Source: Orthonyx spaldingii (Eukaryota; Chordata; Aves; Passeriformes; Orthonychidae). From it: a stretch of 64,000 bases of DNA. The notes under the pieces are model-generated. The model saw only the letters and a list, made by a program, of their open reading frames with translations. It had not been told where the DNA came from and ran no database searches. Positions 10,801 through 22,800 of this stretch are shown one piece after another. Each line of letters opens with the position of its first letter. The first letter of the stretch is position 1. A program made the position numbers and the translations under genes. Location of the stretch: the NCBI GenBank assembly GCA_013397795.1, contig VZTJ01005497.1:237038-301037 (forward strand), given 5' to 3'.

Positions 10801-13800
10801 TGGGAAATCATAGAATCCCAGAATATTTGGGTTGGAAGGGACCTCAATGGTCATCTTGTTCGACTCGGCCAGATTTCTCCAAGCCCTGTTCAACCTGGCC
10901 TTGCTGCACATGGTGGTCCCCTCAGCCCGCCCACAGCTGCCCACCCTGATGTCCTGCTCCAGGTGCTGGGGGCGGTCCTCACAGCTGCTGACCGTGCTTC
11001 GGTCTCTGACAGGTTTCCATGTGCTCTTGGACATCCTGGAGATGGAGAAACCCGGCTGCCCTGCTGAGTTTCTCAACATCTACATCCCATCTGGAGACCC
11101 AGTGTTTGACCCTGCCAGCACTGGAGATGTGGTCTTGCCCTTCCAGCGCGTCCGCTGGGCAGCAGAGACAGGGCAGAGCCCCAACAACCCCCGGGAACAG
11201 GTAGGTGTGGATTCCTCTGCTCTTTGCCTTTTGTCTAAATTCTTGTTCATCCACCACCAGGATGCCAAGACAATTTGCAAAAATAAAATGAGAGCACCAC
11301 TATTTCCCTAAAAATATACATCTCTCAAGGGTTTGAACCAATTAAATGAACCCAAAGTCAACCTCCAAGTTTCACATTGAGCAACACTAGTGGTTGCCCG
11401 AGGTCAAAGCATTTCCTGGACAAAGAAAAGGTAATTCAGTCAGTTAATTTTCACACATTGTTTTAGACACTAAGTTCTATCTTTAATAATGTATCACAAA
11501 GGTGCGCTGGCACTACCATAAAGTTCTAATGCTGCCCTGAATTTCAGTCATTTTGGAAAATAAATCAAGGTTTTCCTCCAGTTTCTCTGGATTTTGCTGT
11601 TCTGCTTGTGTTCCCCAGATTTCTTTCATGGTGGAGAGCTTCTCTGCCAAAATCACCAAAGTGAAATACCCCCCTGAACCTTTCACATGACAAACCCTGA
11701 TGAGACCAGTTTAGCAAGTCTTTTTTTATCAACATTTAAAAACTTGAAAAATGGAAACTCCAGCATGTTCTCAGAATAAAAAGTATGTTTCCATGCAAAC
11801 ATTTGGCAGGGGAGATACTCAACATGCTGCCAGGACAGTGAGACTTCCTGCTGCGAGGTCAGAGGGGACAGCTCTGGTGTTCCCAGTTTCCTCAGAGATG
11901 GGTTTAGTCCCTTTCCAGCCTACATAGGGACTCACAGATGTCTGCTTCTGGGCATAGTCAAAATAATTGGGGAAAAAACAACTCCAAATGTACTTTTGAA
12001 AAACCTGGACCTGGTCTTTTCCTCTACCTGGCACTAATTCCTGAAGTTCACACAGAGATTGTCCGTATATTTATTTGCTTCCTGAGAGCTCTTGTTAAAA
12101 CATGGTTAAAACTGACTGCTTTGCAAAAACTAAAGAGACAGATTGGGGCTTTCCAGACCTCTTTTTGGTGCCTTTCCAGTAAAATCCTGGCACCTGTTAA
12201 TGCCTGTTCCCTGTGCCTGCCCTAGACCAACGAGGTGACAGGCTGGCTGGACGGCAGCTCCATCTACGGCCCCACACACTCCTGGAGCGATGCCCTGAGG
12301 AGCTTCTCAGGGGGACAGCTGGCATCAGGGCCCAATAGGAGCCTCCCAAGGCAGACGGATGGGAGGGTTCCCATGTGGAAGGCACTGGATCCGTCCACGG
12401 GACAGGGTGGTCCCCAAGGGATCTACGGTAATGGCGGCATTCCAATAGTTTTTCATCCCTGATTGGGAGCAGGGGGAGCAGGAGGTCCCTGGAGCTGAGC
12501 CCAGAGTGGACCCCAGGAAAAGAGAAAGGGCAGGAGATGCAGGGAGGCAAGACACATGGGTCAGGAGGGCTGTGGGAGAGCAGGCAGTTTCCCAAGGGGG
12601 AGGAAGATTCGAGACCCAGTGAAGACATCCCAGCAAAGACACACCAGAAACTCCAGAGGCCACATGCCCAGGAGGCAATATCAGAGACCTGCTCTGATCC
12701 CAGGTGAACTCCTCTGGGGAAAAGGGCTGCTACTGATACAAACCTGTTCAGCTTACATTGAATTCCTCACCTGCCCAACCTTTGGTCCGTGCTGGGTGGC
12801 CCGGTGCTGCTTCTCACTTGCTTAGGTTGCTGGTCTGCCTGGGGAAGAAGGAAGGGTGAGGGGACAATGGGACACTGGGCTGCATCCCCAGGGCTGGGTG
12901 TGCTCCCCCAGCCATGGGAGACCCAGTGGTGACATCACCCACTGATAGTCATGGTGGCTCTTGCAGACCTGGGAAGTGCCTGGGGGAACGAGAATCCCTT
13001 CCTGCAGGCTGAGAGCATCGCCTGGTTTCGGTACCACAACCACCTGGCCACAGCACTGGCCCAGAAGCATCCTGCCTGGTCTGATGAGGATCTCTTCCAG
13101 CATACTCGCAAGAGAGTCATCGCCACTTTCCAGGTGAGGGATGGGACCCCTCCAGCTCTGCTGGGACCCCCAACATCCTGCATGGTTCTGGCCCTGATCC
13201 AGCTTCCCTGTTCCCTAGAGCATTGTTCTGTACGAGTGGCTGCCAACCCTGCTGGGCACACAGGTCCCGGAGTACCAAGGTGAGGAGTAGGCAGGTAATG
13301 GAGTGTTGGAAGCAGGGGTAGGGGGACCAGGGGAGCTGGTTGGAAAAGGAGAGGGAGCCTTGGCCCCTTTTCCCTCCAAGCTGGCTGCTGCTCCACAGGT
13401 TACCAGCAGCACCTGGACCCCAGCCTGTCGCCAGAGTTCGTGGCAGCTGCGAGGCAATTCCTGGCCACCATGGTGCCTCCAGGTGTTTACAAGAGGTAGG
13501 AACAGCTTGGCAGGACTATGGGACTGCAGTACCTGTGTCAGGGGAGAGGATGCCCGAGCTGGATTGGTGGCTGGAAATGGTCTTTGTTGAGATGGTCTCT
13601 GTCCCTTCCCTATGTCCTGCTCTCAACTGAGACAGCCAAACCCTCTCAGCTTCAGCCAGCCTTGGCTCAGGCCTGTGGGTCCAATCTTTCTCTGTTCCAG
13701 AGACACCAAGTGCCGGTTCCAGAACGTGTCTGTCTCCAGTGGCTCATTCCCAGCAGTGCGGCTTTGCAACAGCTACTGGAGCAGAGAGGTACAGGGGAGG

Positions 13801-16800
13801 GAACACAGGGGTCCTGAGGATGTGGCAGCTGGCCGGGGGCTTCATCCCTTGCTCTGTGTTATGGGGGATCCCACAGGGGTCTGAAAGGGAAATTAGGTGC
13901 AGAGCATGACAGCCAGACTGGGGTGAGAGATCCTTCCCATCCAGCATCCTCAGCCTCCAGTTGTGTTATGTTCAGACCTCAAGGCTGAGCTGATGTGAAG
14001 AAAATGAGCCTGGAAGAAATCCCCAGTTCCCCTATACCATGGGTCTGCACCCCTGGGGGCACCAATTCAGGGTTGTGGGGCTACTTTCTGTCCTTGGTCA
14101 TGAAAGAGGAATCACTTGCTCTTCCCATGCCTCTCAGAGCCCCGGGCCGCAGCAGGCAGAAGAGGTGGACAACCTCCTGCTGGGGATGAGCTCACAGATC
14201 GCAGAGCGGGAAGACAACATTGTGGTGGAAGATCTCCAAGGTCTGTACTGCAGCTATGCTTTGGTGGGGGACCCGCACACCTGAGGCTGTGTCAGGGGCA
14301 AGGTGGTGAGGGAGGTCCCATTGCCTCCTCCAGCAGCACCCAATCACACACTTCAGCTTCAGCCTTGTTAATGGAGGTGCAGAGAGCTACAGGACACATT
14401 AAGCATGTCCGTGGGACCATTCTGGCAAGGACGTGGAGATGGTCTCCATGTTTGGCACAGCCCATGGCAGAGGACAAGGCCAGCCCAGCAGCTATGGCAG
14501 TTGGGGTGGCTCCTCTGGCTCTGCCTTGTCATCACCATGGCTTCAAACCCACCCACAGATTACTGGTATGGGCCCCTGAAATACTCCCGCACTGACTACG
14601 TGGCCAGCTGGGTTCAGCGTGGGCGAGACCTTGGCCTGCCAACCTATAACCAAGCCCGGGAGCGATTTGGGTTGAAACCTCTCCAAAACTGGTCAAACCT
14701 TGCCCCACACCTGGAGCCACAGGTAACAGGGAACTGATCTGGGCAAGGAATGTATGTGGGCCAAAAGATGATGGGACATTCCTGGCAGGAACTGAATATT
14801 GCAGCATCATAGGAAGAGGGAAATCAGTGCATGTCCTGCCCTGGCTGATTTTCATTCTTGCATTGAGGTGACTGTGTAATTACATGGCATGAATAAACCA
14901 TCCTGCCCCAGTGCTAAACTCCTGTGCCACTGGGCACTCTGCTCCTCCTAGAGCTGAGATGGTTTGAGAGTGATGCTCAGGTGCTCAAGTTCAAGCCATG
15001 AGCTCGAGGCTGTGTGAGGTTCGGCATCCTCCCAGCCTACAGATGTGTGTGATACCTGGAAAATGCACGTTCCTTCCACCTCCTAAGGTTTGCCAAGACT
15101 TTCTGATGCCCTGGCAGAATTCCCTGTACTCACACATGTGTGGTGGGGGTTTCTCACCAGGTACTGCAGAAGGTCGCTGCCCTGTATGCCAGCAATGTGG
15201 CTGGGCTGGAGCTGCTCCCTGGAGGCATGCTGGAGGCTGATGGCTCTCTCTTCTCTACCATCATCCTGGACCAGTTTGTACGCCTGCGTGATGGTGACAG
15301 GTTTTGGTTTGAAAACACCAAGAATGGGTAATCGCCTTGTCCCTATCTGGCAGCTGCTCTGCAAACCCTAGTAACACATGAAAACTGGGGCTGGAGGAAA
15401 AAGCATCCTCCAGCTTCCTCAGTTCCCTCCTGTTGCTGGTCAGTGAAACCTGGGGCCACCACTTGTCTCCACGTCCTTTTCCTCAGGCTGTTCACAGAGG
15501 AGGAAATCAGGGAGATCCGTAACACCACTTTTCACAGTGTCCTGACTGCCGTCACCTATGCCAAATCCACAGACCTCCAGCCCCACGTGTTCATCTGGAG
15601 AGAGGGTGAGTGCACCATGCAATGGGAGGGAGCAGGAAGGGAATGGATCCAGCAAGGCAGAAAAAAAAGCTGAGTCATCTCAGTGACACAGCCAGTGACT
15701 CAGTGACACAGGGAACATATCAGGTTTGGAGTTTCTCAAGCCTCACACCTGCTATGACCCTAAGCCAGCAAAATGGGCACAAAATGCAAGGATTGTTTGT
15801 GAGCAAGATGTTGATGTATGATGCAGATTTTGAAAGAGGTCTGAAGTGCAGGCTTGATCCCAAGGGGGAAATGCATATTACTGTATTTGGTAATATGCCT
15901 TTTCCTCTTGGAATCTTGCCACACTCTTCCCATTTACTGTAAGCATTTCATTTGGGTCACGTTATGTCCCTTGCAAGGTGTTTTTGTTCCCTTGGTGTGC
16001 ATTCCTTGTAATCACACTGGATTACAGCATCCCTGGATGAGCAGAGGCACTGAGCTCCAGTTTGCTGTGGCCCAGGGTGCCTCTTGGTCAGCCCATCCCA
16101 TCAGGAAAGGTGATGGTGCTGAACCTCCAGAGTGCTTGAGTCCAGTTCTGTGCTTGGCTTGCTGTGGCAAGCAAAGGTTGAACCCAAACCCAAAGGCTGT
16201 CCCCAAGATCTGGAGTTTAACTCAAGCACCGCAATTTTTCAGTGCTCCCTGAGTTACTCAGCCATGAACCCCATCAGCATCTTAATGCAGAGGTTCCTGG
16301 GGGGTGATGCAGGTGAGATGGGTACCAGGTCAATGACACTCACAGCCCGTTTCCTCCTTGCAGGGGACTCATGCCCCCAGCCCCAGCAGCTGACAGCTCA
16401 ACACCTGGCCAACTGCATGCCCATGATGGTGCTGGACTACTTTGCAGGCAGCAGTGCAGGCTTCGGGATCATCATCGTTGTCCTCTGCTGTCTACCCCTG
16501 GGTTTGTCGCTCTATTTCTTAACCCTTCTCCTCTTTCACCTCTCCACTGAACAAAGGGGCTGAGTGCCCATGGACAAGGCACCTCCCAGCAGGAGCTGCT
16601 GAGTCCCAGTCACTCCTGAGGTGCTTGAGTTGGCAGGGTCCTTGGGCACCAGGAGGTAGCCAAAAGTGGGAAGGAGCTTTGTGATCTCTCATGCCTCCTT
16701 CTCCCATGTGTCCCCAGTGACTCTGTTCGTTGCCTGGGTTGTTGCCGCTTTCCGCAAGAGAGATTTCAAGAAGCTGCAGAGGAAGCAAGGCACCAGTGTG

Positions 16801-19800
16801 CACAGGGAGGTGTCTGGCGAGGCCATACATGGTGAGGTGGCACTGTCAACCCTGCGATGACATCTGGTGATGCTGCTGCAGTCAGGGCACACGCTAAGGC
16901 AGGGCTGGGCCTGGGGCTTATACTCAGATGGGATGTAAGGAGGAACTGTTTCCCCAGGAACATAGCCAAGCAGTGGAACAAGGAGCCCAGAGAGCTTGAT
17001 AGCCCATACTATCCAAGACCTGACCAGAAAAAGCATTGAGCAGACTGACCTGTGGCTGGTCCCACTTTGGGCGGGAGGTTGGGCAAGATAGCCTTCCAAC
17101 CTGAGTGCCTTCCAACCTGATTCATCGTATGCCGCTCTAATTCCAATCGTCCCCAGATCACACTTTGCCTGAAGGAAACCTGTGTAGAGCAATTTCACCA
17201 GTAGGTCTGGGACAGGGACTGTATCTCCTTGCTCTCCACATTGGAAAAACCCTGCCTCCCTGCTCCATAGTCTGTACTCCTCCTGTGTCCATGTGTTTGA
17301 GCTCTGCAGTTAGGAGATCATTGTTATTCCTCCGAAGTGTGCCTGGTCACGAAATCACTCCCAAATTGCCCCTTGGTGAAGGAGGTTCTGGGATGAGTAG
17401 GAGCCTTTCTTACTGAGTCCTGTGCTCTCTCCCACCAGCCATGGAGTGGCATGGGCCCAAGACAGACAACTCTCCTGTGTACATTCAGCTCCAAGCTGAC
17501 AGAGTGCTCAGAGTGCTGGATAGCAGAGGATCTGTGCTCCGGAGCATCAACCTGAAAGCCCACCAAAGAGTGGAGGTGATCCTCTCCAACAACAGAGGGA
17601 ACAAAACTCTGCTCCTGAAGAGCCCCAAGGAGTATGACCTGGTAAGTAACATGGTGCGTGGGGTATGACACCTTCCCCTGGACCCTCCACAGTCCTATGC
17701 ACCACTCAGCTGGGGGCACTGGGAGCAGTGTAAGTCCTTGAAGGGAGGTTGTGGCCTCCTGAGAACCAGCAGGCCCAGTAAATAACCATGGAGCTGAGCC
17801 TCTGATGATCACAGTCAGTCGGTGGGTCCTTTGCAGGTGCTGCTCTTCAGTGAGGAGGCTGAGAGGAGCATCTTTGTTGGGAAGCTAGGAGACTACTTGA
17901 AGGAGAGCCAATTTGACCTGCACCTGTCTGAGATGAAGGAGCAGAGCCTGATGAAACGGGCAGTCACCCAGGAGCAGAGAAAACAAATTCTGGAGACTTT
18001 CTTCAGGCACCTATTTGCTCAGGTATGTAGAGGTGCAGCAAGGCCTGATGTGTGGGGGAAGGTATTTCTGTACTGATTAAACAATGAATATTGGGGCTGG
18101 TGCTCTCTGTAAAAGCTGGTAAGCCACACACACGGAAGATGCCAATACTTCCAGGACTGAGGGACATTTTCCTTTGCAGAAGACAAAGGGAGATCTACTG
18201 CAGTATTACAAATGTCTAGAGAGGCAAAGAGACTTTTGGGTGATGGAACAGGTCTCCAGAGTGGTCAATCAGTGGAGTGTGAAAAGTCACGTTGTGTAGG
18301 AGAGATGCGGGACTTTCCCATAGTATCTGTCATGAGTCTTGTGCCAGGGAGCCACCAGTCTTCGTGCAGTAGGTCAGAAAGAAAACACCAGCCTTCTACT
18401 CTGCCATAACTCACAGGATTTCTTTTGTGGGACACAACCTGCAGGTGCTGGAAATCGACAGATCTGATGCTGGGGAGCTCAGCTTTGAATCTTCACAAAA
18501 GGCAAGGGAGTCTCTAACGTGTGAGCTGAGCAGGGCTGAGTTTGCTGAAGCCCTAGGGCTCAAAGACCACTCCATGTTTGTGGAGTCCATGTTCTCCCTG
18601 GCTGACAAAGACGGCAATGGCTACATCTCCTTCCGGGAATTCCTGGACATCTTGGTGGTCTTCATGAAAGGTGGGAGTTGGAGCTTATTACTGCCTCCAC
18701 CTGCTGCCCTTGGTCCTGTTTCTAGGCTCTGTCAGAGTGGAGGACAAGATTCACCCAGCAGGCCAATCTGTAGACACTGCTACAGATTAAAATTCCCTTC
18801 ACTCAGGACAGCTTCAGCTTGGGTTATGGGGCATGACAATGTAATTGTGTTTTCTGGAAGATGGTTCACAAGGGGAGCTGTCTTCCACCACCACAGACAT
18901 GTCCTCCCTGTCTCCTGAAGGGACTGTGCATCCTCTACTTGAGAGATCATAGCAACTGTGTCTGATATCTGATTCTCCCTAAATGATCCTAGAAAGGTGG
19001 ATTCATTGGTGGAAGTGTTGAATGCCAGATTCAATCAAAACAACTCCCAGAAAAAATCATTGCTGTGCAGAAGTACACTTGGACTTTGAAAAATAATGCA
19101 CAAGAAAGAATGTGTACCCAATATTTCACCTTGCACTTGAGAAAGTCAAGTGGAAGGGTGAGGTTTCATTGCTGCAGGTCCAGACAAAAACAACATATGA
19201 AAGCATCTTTGTTGATGAAAATAGGATCTTGTTCTTACTTTGCCTCTCTCCCTCCCCACCAGGGTCCCCAGAGGAGAAGTCCAAGGTGATGTTCAGGATG
19301 TATGACATTGATGAGAATGGGTTCCTCTCCAAGGAGGAGTTTCTGAGGATGCTCAGGTACTCTTCCTCCTCTCTCCTAATGTTTTCACAAAGTTTATAGA
19401 CATGTCTTCAGAAAGCAGCTCCCAGTTTCTCTGCTTCAGGCCCCATGAAGACCATGGGCTCAACACTTGCAACCAAGAGCCCATTTCTCTCATGAAACTG
19501 GTCTGGGACTCTGTCCTGTTTTATTTGAGGGACTCAAATGATGTTCCCATCTCGCCTCCTTGCTCCAGGTCCTTCATTGAGATCTCCAACAACTGCCTGT
19601 CAAGAGAACAGGCAGAGCAGGTGACCGAGTCCATGTTCCGAGCCTCGGGGTTTCAGGACAGGGATGAGCTGACATGGGAGAATTTCCATTACATGCTGCG
19701 GGACCACGACAGCGAGCTTCGGCTCACCCAGCTCTGTGTCAAAGGTCAGTGGGCACGAGCACTGGGTCACCCCAGGCCCTGCAAGGCTGGAGGCAATGGG

Positions 19801-22800
19801 CAGCACCCAATATGGAACTCTCAAATCCTAGCCCATCAAACTCCCCAACCCAACTGCAGGAATGGGGCTGCTGTTGCTTTGTGTGTGTCACATGTTTGGG
19901 TCAGTTCAGAGATTTTCCCTGACCACAGGAGATTCCAAAACTTTGTCCTGCACCCTCTGAATGGCTGTTTGTCTTTTTGTCTCCTCAAAGGTGTCCCTGA
20001 GGTGTTCAAGCAAAATCTGCACAACTGTGTCTCCTTCATAAAAAGGAAAGAGCCGAAAGGGTAACCTTCCTTAGTGTCACTGTTGCTATTCCTTCTCTTT
20101 CTGCCCTGGCTCACATCTATCCTTCACCCCAAGCTTTCAACAAATGCTCCCACCAGATGTCGGAGCTCCCAGTGCTGGGGAAGGGGTGGGAGGTGCATGC
20201 TGGGCACTGCAGTGGGGCTGCCGTGCTCTTCCCCAGGCACAGCCAGAGGGGAGGAATTGCCTCCTGCAGAGCCTTGTTACCTCCTGTTGCACCCTCTGTG
20301 TGCAGATGGTTTTCAGAGGGAGGGGTTATCTTGGAGTGAATCCAGACCACGTGCAACTAAAGTTAATGCAAGCAGGCTTGTGGAAAAGAGCTGGACATGT
20401 TCTCAGCTGAACCTGAGATGGGAAGTGGAGAAAAGGGGAAACTTTTGGCAAGCGCTTCTGGCAAATAGAGCTTTGGGCTAGACATAGCTCTATTTCCACA
20501 GAACCATCTCAGAGGAGAAGAAAGACCCAAATCTGGACACTGTGAGTCACTATATGGAGCGAAAAGGCCAAGAACTGAGGAAGAGAACAGGAAGAAAGTG
20601 AGTCCCTTGGCCGGCTATGCCTCTGGGGCTTGGGCTCAGCCTGTTTGCTGTTTCTCATATCTCCATCTCAGACTGGGTAGGCCTCCAGTCAAATGGCACT
20701 GCTCTGGGGAGGCACTCATTGGCCAAGGAGCTACAGAAACAGTCCCATCTTGGCAGGACAGTGCAGTAGCTGGGTCTGGGTGATGTGCCTCTACAAAAAA
20801 ACCTCAAATGAAGTGGCCAACTCCAGAGATTGAGATAGCGGTTTTTAGAGAGGGGTCTTGTCTGACAGTTCCTACCTGTGCTCCTCTGTCCCTTGGGATG
20901 CCGCTGGTTCACCTGGGCTCCCTACAAGAGCTACAAGAGAGAATTTGGTCCTCCCTGCTGTGGCAGCAGCAAGTATTTCTTCAAGTAAGCAGTTGAGCAG
21001 TTGTTATTGATGGCCAGAATATCTTGGTTTGCCTTAATTGCACCAGTTAAGGGAATTCCCCTTTTGTGGGATAATTTTTGACAGTTGAATATTACTATGA
21101 ACTTTTCTTTTACAGTTCTTATCTACAGTTTAATTTGTGAGTCACTGGCTCCACGTTTCTTATCAGCTTTTGAAGGCATTGTAGAGCAGCCTAACCTGAG
21201 ATCACCCTCTGATGGTGTGCTCTGCAGGTCACCCCTGATGTGCAGGGGTGATCACGGTACTTTGGGAGGAAACCCAAACCTGGGCTCTGAGCCATTCCTT
21301 GCCGGGGACACCTCGCGATGACACCAGCAGTCCTGTCTTTGCCAGGGCTAACCAGTACCAGCTGCATCTGTACACGGAAGCACAACGGAAGAGGTACGAG
21401 AGGAACAGAGTTCAGCAGAAGATCCAGGAGTTCAAGCGCTTCATTGAGAATTACCGGCGCCACATCGTCTGTGTCGTCCTCTTCTCTGCCATCACTGCCG
21501 GCGTCTTCGCAGAGAGAGCCTACTGTGAGTGCCCACCCAGCCCCGCTGGGGGGGGGCGTGGGCTTGGTGCCTCAAAACTGGTGGTTGCCTGGAGTGTCAT
21601 GAGAGTTGCCCGGCACAACTTTGGGCAACAGTGTCAGTCCTCCCCTGGAATGACCAAAGGATCACTGAGGTTGGAAGGGATCTCTGGAAGGGTCTAGTCC
21701 AGTGCCCTGCTCAGAGCAAGCCCTATCCCAAAGCTGAATGAGGCTGCTGAAGGCCTTGTCTAGAGAAGGTGTGAAGAATTCCAGGGCTGGTGATTCCACC
21801 AGCTTGCTGGGCCTGTGCTAGTTTTTGACCAATCTCCCTGTGAAGAGTGTTTATTTTACATCAAACCTGAATTTCCTGCAGTGAAACTTGTGTTCTTGCC
21901 TCACATTCTTCCACTGTGCATCTCTGAGAAAAGCTTGCTCTGTGTGCCCATGAAATGGCTGCAGACAGCCAGCTTCCCTGACCCATCTCCTCCAGTCTTA
22001 ACAAGTCCATTTCCCGCAGCCTTTCCCTTACATGATGTCCTCCAGCTCCCACCCATCCTGGTGGTCTCCACTGGACTCATTCCAGTTTATGGACACCTCT
22101 TATATTGGATTCCCCAGCTGAGGCCACAGTCCCAAGGTGCAGATTCCCAGGTGGACATTCTCCTCCCCGGATCTTCAAGCACACCCTGTCATCCAGCAGT
22201 TCTGGGTCATTGTGCCCCTTTCTCCACACAAACCCATCCCTGGTGTCCTCTTTTTGGTGGAGTCACACAGGTGGTTGTCCCCTTGTTGTAGAAAGAGTCA
22301 TGGCCCTCAGCACTTTGCACGTGACATCCTCTCCGCTCTCTCCCCCCAGACTACGCCTTTGCATCCCCCAGCACTGGAATTGCACAGACCACCTTCGTGG
22401 GGATCATCATCTCCCGGGGAGCAGCTGCCTCCATCTCCTTCATGTACTCCTACATCCTGCTTACCATGTGCCGCAACCTCATCACCGTCCTGCGGGAGAC
22501 CTTCCTCAATCACTACATCCCCTTTGATGCTGCCGTCGACTTCCACCGCTGGATTGCCATGGCAGCCCTGATTTTCTCAGGTAGGTGGGCTGCTGGGGGA
22601 TGTGCCACCTATAAGCAGAGGACCAGCCCATCACGCCATGGCAGGACCAGGAAGAAGCTTAAACACCTTGCAGAGACATAGATGCCTTGCACTACAGAAG
22701 AGGAGGAATCTCTGGGTCCCTGGGGCCATCAGCAGAGTCTGACACATCTCCATTTGCATAAAGTGATGCTTCTTTCTCCATGTTTTTATCTGTTACAGTG

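Larger units (their letters stand above)
7868..16501 (+). other. DUOX2: DUOX exons for signal peptide and peroxidase-like ectodomain
   Basis: The first 14 coding exons cover about residues 1-602. A short hydrophobic leader (LSLVVVLVGTWTLGGAQ) gives a plausible signal peptide. It is followed by SWEVQRYDGWYNN, PANYADGVYQAL, CPAEFLNIYIPSGDPVFDP, VTGWLDGSSIYG and WFRYHNHLA, the order seen in DUOX peroxidase-homology domains. N-glycosylation sequons appear at NTT, NVS and NTT (IRNTTFHS). The family's ectodomain is peroxidase-like; whether it has peroxidase activity cannot be judged from sequence alone. Confidence 0.9.

Noticed and set aside
22105..22571. Overlapping 140- and 144-codon ORFs near 22.1-22.6 kb
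   Set aside because: They are alternative frames over intron 23 and the DUOX exon at 22350-22580, whose true frame reads FASPSTGIAQTT.
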